Source of the DNA: Haladaptatus halobius
GTDB lineage: Archaea > Halobacteriota > Halobacteria > Halobacteriales > Haladaptataceae
Direction: 5' to 3'
Assembly: GCF_020618475.1 (NCBI RefSeq)
Contig: NZ_CP085339.1
Span: forward strand, 310,001-374,000
DNA length: 64,000 bases
Below are positions 1 through 8,858 of the stretch, one piece after another. Numbering within the stretch: the first letter of the stretch is position 1; each line of letters opens with the position of its first letter. A program made the translations under genes and the position numbers. A model generated the notes under the pieces. It made no database searches, had not been told where the DNA came from, and worked only from the letters and a program-made list of their open reading frames with translations.

Positions 1-74
1 TGATCCGGGTGGCTCTAACCGACATGGTGTTATCTTAGTCCATTGTCCCTGTGCGACATGGGGTTAAATAAACC

Positions 75-130
75 CAAGTATATTAGCGACAGCCCGTATC
101 CTGATTCCCCGCCAATTTTCATTCGTCACA
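75..130 (+). promoter_or_regulatory. Putative promoter and short leader of the hemoglobin gene
   Basis: An A/T-rich TATA-like stretch (tatatta, about 79-86) lies roughly 45 bases before the hemoglobin ATG at 131. The spacing suits an archaeal TATA box with a short leader. No operator-like repeat is visible. Inference from position and composition only. Confidence 0.35.
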
Positions 131-490
131 ATGTCTCAATCAGTCTATCGGGAAATCGGCGGACGTGACGCAGTCGAAGCGGTCGTCAGGGACTTCTACG
201 ACCGGGTGCTATCGGACGACCAGCTGATCCCATATTTTGAAGGGATGGATATGGACGAGTTACGTGCACACCAAATCCAGTTCATCAGTGCGGTTACTGG
301 AGGGCCAGTCGAATATTCAGGTGCGGATATGCGCGAAGCACACATCCACCTCGATATCGATGAAGCGGATTTCGAGGCCGTCGGTGCACACCTCGAAACC
401 GCGCTTCGAATGAATGGAGTTGACGAGGGGAACATCGACGCGATCATGGCCGAGGTCGTCGCGCTGGAAGATCCGATTCTCAACCGGTAA
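131..490 (+). CDS. Group I truncated hemoglobin
   Basis: A 119-residue protein of normal truncated-hemoglobin length. Such 2-on-2 globins bind heme and act in O2 or NO handling in the cytoplasm. It starts with the family's Y-x-x-I-G-G segment (residues 6-11), has a B10-type Tyr23 in DFYDRVL and the probable heme-ligating proximal His71 in the AHIHL motif, followed by DFEAVGAHL typical of the F-G region. The ATG at 131 directly precedes the conserved N-terminus, so the start is secure. It is transcribed alone; the next gene downstream is broken. No unusual feature. The family call is firm; the physiological role is inference. Confidence 0.93.
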   Translation: MSQSVYREIGGRDAVEAVVRDFYDRVLSDDQLIPYFEGMDMDELRAHQIQFISAVTGGPVEYSGADMREAHIHLDIDEADFEAVGAHLETALRMNGVDEGNIDAIMAEVVALEDPILNR

Positions 491-714
491 CAGTAGACTG
501 GTTACACTGTCGTAATCACCTTTAGACGACCAGTGTAATCAGCTGAACCGCTTCATTCCTTCACTTCAAACCGCGAAGAGAAGGCTTAAATATATTTGTA
601 TCGAGCACAGTTTTTGTATTAGAGAGCTAATACTGAGAATCTTGTGCGCGACTCTCATTCATCGCTAATTTTTTAATCTATTCACTGTATGTCAGACTAC
701 GAAGGGTACGTCCA

Positions 715-1025
715 ATGACCGAACTTAAAGTTCCCTCCAACAAGATAAGCCGAGTCGATTTCGAAACCGTTGTGGAAAACGCTATGCGTGACGCGACCGA
801 ACCTTTAACAGTCGAAATCTAACTGAGTTTACATCCATCGACGAGGCGAAAAATGCCTTTGTCTCCTATGCCCTTGATATGTATGCGATACAGGCAATTA
901 GTATCGACGAGATTCGTGCGGAACCTTCTCGTCCACGTCAGGCCATCACACATCGAGCAACGCAGGTTTTTGATACCCGTTTTGCCAACAGTACCTGGGA
1001 ATCTACCCCCAAGAAACGCTCTTAG
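715..1025 (+). pseudogene. Frameshifted small gene, unknown family
   Basis: An ATG at 715 opens a 35-codon frame (MTELKVPSNKISRV...) ending at a TAA at 820-822. Protein-like sequence resumes immediately in the +3 frame (NLTEFTSIDEAKNAF...) and runs to TAG at 1023-1025. Joining the two frames by a one-base shift near 815 would give about 103 residues. The composition on both sides looks coding (acidic, no low-complexity sequence). I do not recognise the family. Either the gene is decayed or one base is wrong in the sequence. Confidence 0.45.
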
Positions 1026-1294
1026 CGATGGACCTGTCCATCATAATTGACGGGGTTCTCCTGTTGTTTATCGAGAGAAAATCAATGCATTCTCATGAGT
1101 TCAATAATCGGTACAATCATGTCTAGTTGCATTTCAATCATTATCGGTTTCGTTAAGTAAGTTCTACGATGCTCTAATAAGTTTCAGCGAGTGTCGAAGT
1201 CACGTCTCTATTGTTCAACTGAAGATCTATGTTAGCATTGCACAAAGACTTATAAGTGGGTACCACCTACGCATAGCTCCACGACAGACCTGCT

Positions 1295-1639
1295 ATGTCC
1301 GCCGATTCACGGTCACCCCGATCGATCACACTGGCACTTCCACCAGACGAACACTGGACACTCCACCACGTGCTCCTCCATCGAATTGACCGAGAAACGA
1401 CTGCAGACGACACGACCGTCGTAAATCCGCCACCACTTGAAGTCTTCCACGCGTTCGAAACACTCGACGCTGGCAGCACGCAGTTCTCTATCGCTCAACT
1501 CGAGGCAATCCAGGCGGTTCTCGCAGAGTATCATCACTCGACCGTGTGGTGGGAGGGAGAGCGATCGCAGCTCGAACAACTCCTCCATCGCGTCGCGACG
1601 CTCGTTGAAGCGAACCAACTCCCACACCCACAGTACTGA
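1295..1639 (+). CDS. Conserved small haloarchaeal protein (DUF7853-like)
   Basis: A 114-residue acidic protein. The N-terminal third (LALPPDEHWTLHHVLLHRI) and the C-terminal helix (QLEQLLHRVATLVEA) match a small haloarchaeal family that I recall as DUF7853; this was not searched. Function is unknown. No signal peptide or membrane segment. It stands alone, with an A/T-rich upstream region, and is not in an evident operon. The downstream neighbour, 140 bp away on the same strand, is a tiny zinc ribbon. That it is a real gene is well supported by its Asp/Glu content and absence of stops; the family name is less certain. Confidence 0.75.
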   Translation: MSADSRSPRSITLALPPDEHWTLHHVLLHRIDRETTADDTTVVNPPPLEVFHAFETLDAGSTQFSIAQLEAIQAVLAEYHHSTVWWEGERSQLEQLLHRVATLVEANQLPHPQY

Positions 1640-1780
1640 GCGATTAGCACTGCACCGATCCGTCCCCTTCTAATTGGACAGTATTTAGGTTCAGGCGACG
1701 ATCGACGAAGACGTTCATTTAATAGGGGGTCGGATAAAGAGGCCAATTCTTATTACGTTGGGTGCGAAAGGACGAATGTC

Positions 1781-1930
1781 ATGTCACTCTCCGCCACGGT
1801 GCAGCGGGGGTTAGCTGACAATGAGAACATCGTTCATGAGTGTAGACAGTGCGGGACGACACTCATGGCCACCGAACAGCAGTGCCCTGCCTGTGAGTCG
1901 ACTGAAATCGTGAAATTCGATGTCTCGTAA
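1781..1930 (+). CDS. Small zinc-ribbon protein (49 aa)
   Basis: ATG at 1781 to TAA at 1928-1930 encodes 49 residues with two CxxC knuckles (CRQCG near residue 21 and CPACE near 36), the pattern of a rubredoxin-like zinc ribbon. Such micro-proteins are common in haloarchaea and generally of unknown role, perhaps nucleic-acid or partner-protein binding. A recognisable but frameshifted paralogue lies at 4806-4954, with the same start (MSLS-TV) and the same end (EIV-FDVS), which supports this short frame as a real gene. Confidence 0.7.
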   Translation: MSLSATVQRGLADNENIVHECRQCGTTLMATEQQCPACESTEIVKFDVS

Positions 1931-2316
1931 TCCCGTTTCAATGTAGTTGGGTGCCAGCTTGACGTCCAATACAGATTGATGTGGATACGTGGCGGTCGTG
2001 ATCGCGATGATGGCAATAAAAACGGCATCAGTGCAACGTATCTAACACCAGCTATTGGGAACGCCAGAGTAGTGGTTTACTCTTCGTACAGACAATGCGT
2101 GTTTGCTGTTCGCTGATGAGCGTTTACTGATTGTCGGTGGTCTCCACGAACAGTTTTGGTTGACCTCCCTCAGATAATTGCGCTTCATCTTATTCAGAAA
2201 ATCCCATCTACACAGCACTGAGCGACTGGCCTCTCACCGATACTGGTCCCTCTCTATCTGAAGAGTGCTCTCTCGCCCATTCGTTTGACAGTGAGCGCGA
2301 AACCGATTCTGGTCAA
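1931..2316. other. Intergenic, no gene recognised
   Basis: About 390 bases between the zinc ribbon and the minus-strand winged-helix gene. No coding-like frame, tRNA or clear hairpin is visible. It may hold the terminators of the converging neighbours. Confidence 0.4.
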
Positions 2317-2559
2317 TCAGTGTCCCGGATCGGTGATGCGAAGCTCGTTTTCGACCTCGTAGAGCCAGCCATGATTGAGGAGATGCTCAATCGCGTATTT
2401 CGCGTCGGCTGGTTCGTCCGGAAATTCACCATGTGCGAGCAAGAGGTCGTGTGCTCGCTCGTGGGAGAACTCCTCATGACGATCAGCGGTTTGAGAGACC
2501 AGAATTTGATAGGCATCTTCGATCCAGCCAGGCAGCGATCGCGATTCATTCGACCACAT
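2317..2559 (-). CDS. Small winged-helix-like protein, LYEVE-LRIT family
   Basis: An 80-residue acidic protein. It has a helical first half and ends in a beta-wing-like signature, HLLNHGWLYEVENELRITD. The same layout (helices, then a leucine-rich helix, then G-x-LYEVE-x-x-LRIT) is seen in 3885-4130 and more distantly in 39934-40149, so the window holds three paralogues. The fold resembles a single winged helix, which would suggest DNA binding, but no classical HTH is obvious. It is divergently placed from the zinc-ribbon gene. Real gene: likely. Function: unknown. Confidence 0.68.
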   Translation of the reverse strand: MWSNESRSLPGWIEDAYQILVSQTADRHEEFSHERAHDLLLAHGEFPDEPADAKYAIEHLLNHGWLYEVENELRITDPGH

Positions 2560-2761
2560 CTGTGTTCACACTCGCTTTACCAGCGAACGGCAGTTTGTAC
2601 CAAGTTTACTTAAAGAACCGGTGGCCGTCTGACGCCCGGCTGTCGATCGATGGTGAGCCGCAACTGATGATCAAATGAACGCCAACAGGTGTCTACTGAT
2701 CGATTCACGCTCTTCTCGTCAAGTTTCTCTTGAGTCGGTGAATTTACAAAGGGAGGAGCAG

Positions 2762-3379
2762 TTAGCGCTCTTTCTGTGCGAGCTGCAAGATCCACTGCGT
2801 AAACGCGTCAGAGTCGATTGGGTCAGTCTCTTCTTCAGTATCGATTAGTGGAGAGAGCATGTCGCCCGCCATTAGGAGCGAGAAGTCAAGATCCTTTTTT
2901 GCCGGGAGAAGGAGATACGTTTGCTGTCCGTTGTAGGTCGCTTCTTCTCGTTGAATTATTCCCTCTTCCTCTAGGCTGGTTGCGAGACGGCTGCCCGTCC
3001 GGCTACTCACATTAAGTTCCTTCCACAGCTCACTCTGGTAGATGCCCTCTCGATCGTTAATGAGTGCTACTGCACGCGTTTCGAGATCATTATGTGTATC
3101 ATCCGTTTTGTCCTGGGAGACGCCCCTTGTGTGGTTGCTCCCTTTCTGGGTAGGGGTATCCCCATTTGTCGTATCTAGCAGGTAGGTCCGATGTCCATTA
3201 CTTGTCGTCTGCTCTCGCCTGAGGAGGTCTTTTTCCTCTAAGGATGTCGCAAGACGGCTGCCTTTGCGACTCGTTACATCCAACGCCTTCCATAGCTCGC
3301 TTTGGAGGAGCCCATCGCGAGAGCTGATAAGTTCGTATGCTCGTTTTTCGTCCGCTGAGAGATCTTCAACCGCGCTCAT
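2762..3379 (-). CDS. Tandem winged-helix transcription regulator
   Basis: A 205-residue protein with two clear internal repeats of a MarR-like winged helix. Repeat 1 (about residues 10-68) and repeat 2 (about 100-158) share ELIssRDGLLQSELWKAL / ALINDREGIYQSELWKEL, then SR-GSRLATSLEE and a YLL wing end. A polar linker (about 70-98) joins them and a C-terminal acidic tail follows. One polypeptide therefore carries two DNA-binding units, which could bind a direct or inverted repeat as a monomer. It resembles the haloarchaeal helix-turn-helix proteins I recall as DUF7343. No partner gene or operon is visible; the perfect palindrome at 3551-3577, upstream of its start, is a candidate operator. Confidence 0.8.
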   Translation of the reverse strand: MSAVEDLSADEKRAYELISSRDGLLQSELWKALDVTSRKGSRLATSLEEKDLLRREQTTSNGHRTYLLDTTNGDTPTQKGSNHTRGVSQDKTDDTHNDLETRAVALINDREGIYQSELWKELNVSSRTGSRLATSLEEEGIIQREEATYNGQQTYLLLPAKKDLDFSLLMAGDMLSPLIDTEEETDPIDSDAFTQWILQLAQKER

Positions 3380-3550
3380 TTTCCTATTTGTTGCTAGGTG
3401 GTCAACAAATAAGTCCTCTGCGTTCTGTTACGAGCCCATTGGATGATCGAAACACGTGCATCCGGTTTCTTCAGCGAGTTTAGCTGCCGTGCGGACTTTG
3501 TCACTTAGAGGGCGAGGCCATCGCCAGAGCGTTTGATTTTGTTTGGCACT

Positions 3551-3577
3551 AGTGGTTAGTATAGTATACTAACCACT
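3551..3577. repeat. Perfect 13-bp palindrome with 1-nt centre
   Basis: The arm agtggttagtata (3551-3563) is followed by one base and then its exact reverse complement (3565-3577). It sits about 170 bp upstream of the start of the tandem winged-helix regulator and about 310 bp before the 3885 gene. A symmetric site of this length fits a dimer-binding operator or a cruciform. There is no flanking T-run that would favour a terminator. Confidence 0.6.
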
Positions 3578-3884
3578 GGCTGTTCGCCTCGCCAATCGCG
3601 TGATCGTTGCCAGGACAATACCGTTGAATTGCCGATAGGCTATTTAGAGAGGCGGATTCTCTTGGGTACATCTGTCTATGGTTAGTTTCACTTCCGCTCT
3701 GGTCGGCTCATGACTTTATTCATCACGTTCCAAGCAAGGAATGCAGTCAGCGTACCCAGCAGGCGGCGTGGGCTCCCGTACTTCTCCCAACCCATCCTCC
3801 CACGCCGTGTGCTCATTCCCCTTGTCGTAACGAATCACATAATGGCACGAAGAAACGTCACCCGAGGGTTTACTAATTGAGAAG
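3578..3884. other. Intergenic, no gene recognised
   Basis: About 300 bases beyond the palindrome and before the 3885 gene. No coding-like frame is convincing. It presumably contains the promoter of the plus-strand small winged-helix gene. Confidence 0.3.
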
Positions 3885-4130
3885 ATGAATTTTGGAGTAC
3901 TAATGGTTCCAAATGGGAAGTCGCCACTCACACCACTTGCGCAAGAAGCGCTTGACACACTTGCAAAGGGACTTCCGGAGGAGAGAGAGTTCACGTACAA
4001 GCAAGCGTATGCGATTCTCAAGGAGGAAGAAGATCTTGGAGAATCCGCTGCCGAGGATATTATCGAACGGCTCTATATGAAAGGCCATCTCTACGAGGTT
4101 GAGGAGAAGCTCCGGATCACCGATTACTGA
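3885..4130 (+). CDS. Small winged-helix-like protein, paralogue of 2317-2559
   Basis: An 81-residue protein with helices followed by IIERLYMKGHLYEVEEKLRI, matching the C-terminal signature of 2317-2559 almost residue for residue. An alternative ATG at 3903 (MVPNGKS...) would remove six residues; conservation does not decide between them. It is lysine- and glutamate-rich with no signal peptide. The paralogue lies about 1.3 kb away on the opposite strand, on the other side of the tandem winged-helix regulator. A DNA-binding role is only inferred from the wing-like ending. Confidence 0.68.
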   Translation: MNFGVLMVPNGKSPLTPLAQEALDTLAKGLPEEREFTYKQAYAILKEEEDLGESAAEDIIERLYMKGHLYEVEEKLRITDY

Positions 4131-4805
4131 CTACAAAATCGAGCAACTGACGGAGCATGCTGACTGGTACCGACGGTTTGGGTATGTGGGTTACTACAAT
4201 CAGCATTTGTGTTACCGGAACGCGTTTTATTCCACCGTTCAATGATCTAACTGCGCTCTCACAACTGGCCAAGGCGAATTCCCGACGCCATCATGCGACG
4301 CTGACGCAATTGGCTGGTTGTGAGAGCCCTGCGGTCGGCTTTCCTTGCCTTTCTCCCAGTGAACGTTGGTGGGAACTGAGTTTTCGGAAAATCCTATCAG
4401 AAATAGGTTGATTGGGCTACTGACGACCGGTACTACCGGACTTTTTGAGACTCGTCCCGTAGAGAAAGTTCTGGATAGAGATGCATCGATTCGCTCCAAA
4501 CTGACGGTAGCAGAACATCGACTCTTGCTTCATCGTGATGGCCAGCACGACCAGTACTCACACCGATTTCCATCGACATTTCCTGTATTAGAATATCCGG
4601 AACCGACCCTGGCTTGCCTAAGGGTACCTCGGTAGTCGTGTTTACCTGCAATGTGTGAGTGACGATGAAACCGGTTACAACAGTCGTATGAGTAGTTGAT
4701 AAATTGATGGTTTAGACAGAATCAGGTGATTCAAATAATTTCATGTTGTTTATCTATTCACTCCGGACCAAAACCTTTATTATATTAATCAATAATCATT
4801 ATAGT
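4131..4805. other. Long intergenic stretch, no gene recognised
   Basis: About 670 bases. Open frames occur on both strands but overlap each other, lack acidic haloarchaeal composition and match no family I know. Just before 4806 the sequence becomes very A/T-rich (tattatattaatc...), which probably forms the promoter of the broken zinc-ribbon gene. Confidence 0.4.
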
Positions 4806-4954
4806 ATGTCGCTCTCTACTACAGTGCGGCGATGGTTGACTGACGAGGACGACCTTGTCTACGAGTGCCGGCATTGCGGAACCACGTTAGAAACCCCAAT
4901 CATAGACGTCCAATCTGTGGATCAGCCGAAATCGTCGGATTCGACGTTTCATGA
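4806..4954 (+). pseudogene. Frameshifted zinc-ribbon paralogue of 1781-1930
   Basis: The first frame starts MSLSTTVRRWLTDEDD and contains CRHCGTTLETP, aligning with the intact protein at 1781. After codon 33 the aligned sequence continues one frame away as RRPICGSAEIVGFDVS and ends at TGA 4952-4954, matching the intact EIVKFDVS end. Besides the shift, the third zinc Cys is replaced by Arg, so the site would be lost even if the frame were restored. Read without correction, the original frame runs to 4979. This is a duplicate gene in decay. Confidence 0.7.
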
Positions 4955-5092
4955 TATTCTTTCATCAATCAGTGCATAGAAAATTCGTGGTTTGAGTAAG
5001 GTGGACGCCTTCCTTATGGAGTTCCGTCGTAAGGTAGTAGATTCTTTTTGAGACGATATCCGTAATGAATTTCTTCGCGAATCGACCCCTCC

Positions 5093-5776
5093 TTAGCGAG
5101 TATCTGTCCCGGCCAGTGATGAGAGATTGGCGTTGGCGCTACCGATGATTCGAGCCTCGATCTTCTGAAGGTGCTCACTTACCGTGCCGGCTGTAACATC
5201 AAGTTCCGCGGCGATGTCACGATGGGTTGTCCGGCGCGGAATCTCATAGTAGCCGAGATCGAGTGCGACGTCGAGGATCTCACGCTGGCGATCGGTCAAC
5301 AGCGCACGGATATCGTTCGTGTCCTCCGTGTACGGCCCGATTCGTTCGATCTCCACGCCGATGCCAAGCGGGATGTCCGCCAGCGCCTGCTGGAGGTCGT
5401 CGTTCGTCTCGCCGATCATGACAATCTTGAGACGGCCGTCCGACGTGGCCTCGATCGGGAAGTCGAAGAACACCTCATGCTTGCGGGGGAGTTCGATGAA
5501 CCGCGCAATCTTCGCAGGTGGGCGCGCGTGGATGAAGACCAGTCCGCCGTCTTCGTCGCGATTCGAGATGCTGAATCCGAGGACATCCATCCGCTGCTCG
5601 ATGAACTCACGGGCGTGCTTGAGGTCGCCGGACACACGACCCAGGAGAACGATCGACCCGTCCTCCAAGACGTTGAGGTTGTAGATGCGTTCCCGCTCCA
5701 AGACGGCGTCGCCCTCGAATAACTCTGCCGTCGGATAGTCCCCCGGCAACGACACCAGCAACGTCACCGCGCGCAT
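5093..5776 (-). CDS. HTH_10 (bacterio-opsin activator-type) transcription regulator
   Basis: A 227-residue regulator. The C-terminus carries the haloarchaeal HTH_10 signature: LLTDRQREILDVALDLGYYE then IPRRTTHRDIAAELDVTAGTVSEHLQKIEA. The N-terminal part (VTLLVSLPGDYP...) resembles the sensor half found in stand-alone Bat-like regulators. I place the start at the ATG 5774-5776 (MRAVTLLV), because the 32 residues before it are rich in Asn/Ser/Cys and unlike the family. It is divergent from the PEP-synthase-like gene at 5946 with about 170 bp between, so it probably controls that gene. No ligand-binding residues can be named. Confidence 0.85.
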   Translation of the reverse strand: MRAVTLLVSLPGDYPTAELFEGDAVLERERIYNLNVLEDGSIVLLGRVSGDLKHAREFIEQRMDVLGFSISNRDEDGGLVFIHARPPAKIARFIELPRKHEVFFDFPIEATSDGRLKIVMIGETNDDLQQALADIPLGIGVEIERIGPYTEDTNDIRALLTDRQREILDVALDLGYYEIPRRTTHRDIAAELDVTAGTVSEHLQKIEARIIGSANANLSSLAGTDTR

Positions 5777-5945
5777 CCCTGCCCTCCGCTTGAGACTCGA
5801 TCGGTTGTATTCCCCGCAACTGGTATTATCCGAGGGTACATAAACTGCCAGTAATGCTAGGCAGTTATTCAATCTTCTTGCCGGTTTTTGGCATCATTAT
5901 GACGTCGCTCTATATACTTCAGTACTGCTCCCGAGGTGACGACCG
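5777..5945. promoter_or_regulatory. Divergent promoter region, HTH_10 regulator / PEP-synthase-like gene
   Basis: The 169-bp gap between divergent genes. On the plus strand a TATA-like ctctatatact (about 5908-5918) lies some 30 bases before the ATG at 5946, the spacing expected for leaderless haloarchaeal transcription. The A/T-rich segment around 5820-5870 could serve the minus-strand gene. Operator sites cannot be assigned. Confidence 0.5.
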
Positions 5946-8696
5946 ATGACTGATCAGGCCAACTCCGTAGATTATTCCCGTCCGATTATCGTCTCCCTCG
6001 TCGACTCGGACGCGACCCACCTCGCGCTCACTGGAGGGAAGGGCGCTAACCTTGCCCGGATGCGATCTGCCGGTCTCCCAGTCCCGCCAGGGTTCTGCGT
6101 CACCACTGCCGTGTTCGAAGAACTGGTCGAGACACTCCACCTCGGAGCGTCGATCGATGCACTCGATTCACTCGACCCGACGGACACCGACGCTATCGCC
6201 GAGCGTAGTGCGGTCATCCGGTCGACCATTCAAGAACACCCACTTCCCGATGGCATCACTGACAAAATCGAGGGCACTCTCGACAACCTCGCCGCAGACG
6301 CGGTCGCGGTGCGTTCGAGTGCGACCGCCGAGGACTTGCCGACCGCTTCCTTCGCTGGCCAGCACGAGTCATTCCTCGGCATCTCGACCCACGACGTCGT
6401 CCTCGACCGTGTCCGCGACTGCCTGGCGAGCCTCTTCACCGATCGAGCCGTCGCCTACCGCCTCCAGAACGACATCCCCCACGAGGATGTCGCGATGGCC
6501 GTCGTCACGCAAGAAATGGTCGGCGCCGATGTTGCGGGGGTTCTCTTCACCGCCGATCCCGTCTCCGGCAACCGCCACGTCGCTTCCATCGATGCGAACT
6601 ACGGTCTCGGCGACACCGTCGTCGCCGGCGAGGTCTCTCCGGACAACGTCCGTGTCAACCGCCGCACCGACGAAATCCTCGAGTACGACATCGGGGAGAA
6701 GGACCACGCCATTCAATCCAACGCCGGGGACGGCACGGCACCCATGGAGGTTTCCGAGGACGCCCGCACCTCGCGTGCACTTTCAGATAACGCCGTCCGC
6801 GACCTCGTCGACCTCAGCGACGATGTCGAGACCCTTCTCGGGTCGCCCCAAGACGTCGAATGGGCTCTCGTCGACGATAAGTTCGTCATCCTACAGTCCC
6901 GTCCCATCACGTCGCTGTATCCGCTTCCCGAACCCGCCCCCACCGACGACGCGCTTCACGTCTACTTCAGCATGGGCCACCAGCAGGCGATGCCAGAAGC
7001 CCTGCCACCGCTCGTTCTGGATTTCTGGAAGACCTTCGGGAACGCCAGCGTCCGAAGCATCCAGCGGAAACCCGCTCGAGACATTTTCATGGAAGCGGGC
7101 CACCGCGTCTTCATCGACCTCACGCCACTCCTGCGGAACCGCCTTCTCCGACCCCGGTTCCTCGAGGTGCTGCGGTCCATGAGCGAACCCGGCGCGAACG
7201 CGCTCGAGGACCTCTTGAACCGCCGCGCGCAAGCGGTTCCCCAGACCAGATCATGGACAAGTCTCAGGGCGGTGGTGGCCAAAATATGGCACCAGCGCAG
7301 GATAGCGGCCTCCGTCGCGGCTAGCTTCCTCGGCCCGATACTCGCCACGTTCGTTCGCGGTCCCAAAGACCCAGCCTCGGTCACGAGAACCGTCGAGCGT
7401 CGTGGCAAAGCGGTCGCCAGCCAACTCAGCGCGCCGGCGTCGACGGCAGGCCGCGTGGACGCCGTGTTCAACGAGCTCACGATCGGCCCGTTATTCGATC
7501 TCGTGGCCAGCGAGTCCTTCCCCCGGCTCCTCTCAGGCATTATCGCCGGCCGCATCCTCGAACGACTCTATCCGGACACCGAGGATGAACTAGAGGCGCT
7601 GGGGAAGGGGTTCGACCACGAGATCGCGACCGCGATCAACCAAGAACTCGGCGACCTCACTGACCTCGCCCACACCCACTCGGAAGTGAAGACCGCGCTC
7701 GAGAACGGCGCCCCACTCGATGAGATCGAGGAGGTCGATGGTGGCGTGGACTTCGTCGACGCGTTTGACGAGTTCCTCATTGACTTCGGAAGTCGCGCCG
7801 GCAGTGAGATCGACCTCAGCCGGCCCCGCTGGAAGGACAATCCCGAGACGCTCCTCCGAACGATCCGCACCTCGCTCGTCCAGGGCGACGTCGGCGACCA
7901 CTGTGCCCATCTCAAGGTGCTGAAGCAGGACGCCGAGGACGCCGCCCATACCCTCGAAGCACGTGCTAGCCAGGGAAGTCTCGGCCCGATCAAACGTCCA
8001 ATCGTGCGACGTCTCATCGAGGTCTACCGCGGAGGTATTCAGCTCCGCGAACACCACAAACACGGCGTCTCCTTCGTCTTCGCCGCGATCCACAACATCC
8101 TCACCGAGGCTGGGTCGACACTTGCTGCCGACGACCGCCTCGATGACACTGCCGACGTCTGGTATCTCCGGGCGGACGAATTGCGTGGTGCGCTGCGGAA
8201 CAACGACCTCATCGAGGAGGTCACCATCGCGAAGCGCCGCCGTACTCACCGGCGATCCAGCAATATGACCGCGCCGGCACTCATCACGAGCGAGGGGGAA
8301 ATCCCGCAGGGCGCCACCCCCGAGGTCTCTGGGCATGCTCTCACCGGTACACCTGTCTCGTCGGGCATCGTCGAGGGCCCCGCCCGCATCGTCCACGACC
8401 CGGCCACCGAATCCATCGACAAGGGTGACATCCTCATTGCCCCCTCCACGGACGTCGGCTGGACGCCCCTATTCCAGAACGCTGTTGGCCTCGTCATGGA
8501 GGTCGGCGGCCAGATGACCCACGGCGCCCTCGTTGCCCGCGAATACGGTATCCCCGCCGTCGTCTCCGTCGCAAACGCCACCACTGAGATCCAGCAGGGC
8601 GAACGCATTCTCATCGACGGTACCCGCGGCACCGTCGAACTCCTCGACCGAACCAAGAACACGGACGAACATTCCGACGGAGATGGAAGCGACTGA
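5946..8696 (+). CDS. PEP-synthase / rifampicin-phosphotransferase-like protein
   Basis: A 916-residue protein with three regions. An ATP-binding PPDK-type N-domain (about 20-330) has the GGKGANLARM start, VRSSATAEDLPTASFAGQHE (about 121-140) and a closing DVEWA...ILQSRPI. A helical middle region spans about 340-770. A mobile phosphohistidine domain (about 800-900) has GGQMTHGALVAREYGIPAVV, in which the His near residue 857 would carry phosphate. PEP synthases usually have a C-terminal PEP/pyruvate-binding barrel; here it is absent and the swivelling domain is last, as in rifampicin phosphotransferases. It may therefore phosphorylate a small molecule rather than pyruvate. G/C-rich codon use, clean frame, probably controlled by the divergent HTH_10 regulator. 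Confidence 0.85.
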   Translation: MTDQANSVDYSRPIIVSLVDSDATHLALTGGKGANLARMRSAGLPVPPGFCVTTAVFEELVETLHLGASIDALDSLDPTDTDAIAERSAVIRSTIQEHPLPDGITDKIEGTLDNLAADAVAVRSSATAEDLPTASFAGQHESFLGISTHDVVLDRVRDCLASLFTDRAVAYRLQNDIPHEDVAMAVVTQEMVGADVAGVLFTADPVSGNRHVASIDANYGLGDTVVAGEVSPDNVRVNRRTDEILEYDIGEKDHAIQSNAGDGTAPMEVSEDARTSRALSDNAVRDLVDLSDDVETLLGSPQDVEWALVDDKFVILQSRPITSLYPLPEPAPTDDALHVYFSMGHQQAMPEALPPLVLDFWKTFGNASVRSIQRKPARDIFMEAGHRVFIDLTPLLRNRLLRPRFLEVLRSMSEPGANALEDLLNRRAQAVPQTRSWTSLRAVVAKIWHQRRIAASVAASFLGPILATFVRGPKDPASVTRTVERRGKAVASQLSAPASTAGRVDAVFNELTIGPLFDLVASESFPRLLSGIIAGRILERLYPDTEDELEALGKGFDHEIATAINQELGDLTDLAHTHSEVKTALENGAPLDEIEEVDGGVDFVDAFDEFLIDFGSRAGSEIDLSRPRWKDNPETLLRTIRTSLVQGDVGDHCAHLKVLKQDAEDAAHTLEARASQGSLGPIKRPIVRRLIEVYRGGIQLREHHKHGVSFVFAAIHNILTEAGSTLAADDRLDDTADVWYLRADELRGALRNNDLIEEVTIAKRRRTHRRSSNMTAPALITSEGEIPQGATPEVSGHALTGTPVSSGIVEGPARIVHDPATESIDKGDILIAPSTDVGWTPLFQNAVGLVMEVGGQMTHGALVAREYGIPAVVSVANATTEIQQGERILIDGTRGTVELLDRTKNTDEHSDGDGSD

Positions 8697-8762
8697 TGCC
8701 CGAAGAATCCCGTATCCTGGATCTCCCTCGCACGATCTCTACGCGGGCCTCATAACAATGAT

Positions 8763-8850
8763 GGACGACTCGAAGTCGTCCGGAACGGCGCGAGCGCGCC
8801 GTTCTTCGTGTGTATGTTGTTTTGCGCGTCTTTGCGTGGTTAGGTAGTAT
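8763..8850 (+). repeat. Double-hairpin repeat, copy A
   Basis: Two adjacent perfect stem-loops. GGACGACT/AGTCGTCC has a 3-nt loop (8763-8781). GAACGGCGCG/CGCGCCGTTC has a 2-nt loop (8783-8804). The next 45 bases (ttcttcg-tg...ttg...cgtctt...) are also similar to copy B at 15961-16045. In copy B the loops differ while the stems are intact, so structure appears to be maintained. It lies just downstream of the PEP-synthase-like gene. It resembles the subterminal hairpins or omega-RNA region of IS200/IS605 elements, but no tnpA or tnpB is present. It could also be a terminator or structured RNA. Confidence 0.6.
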
Positions 8851-8858
8851 GAGTACCT

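Noticed and set aside
6052..7182. Long 376-codon frame on the plus strand inside the PEP-synthase-like gene
   Set aside because: Ser/Thr/Arg/Pro-rich shadow of a G/C-rich gene in another frame; the true frame has domain motifs.
5946..8696. Naming the gene ppsA
   Set aside because: The domain order lacks the C-terminal PEP-binding barrel; a rifampicin-phosphotransferase-like role is at least as likely, so no symbol is given.
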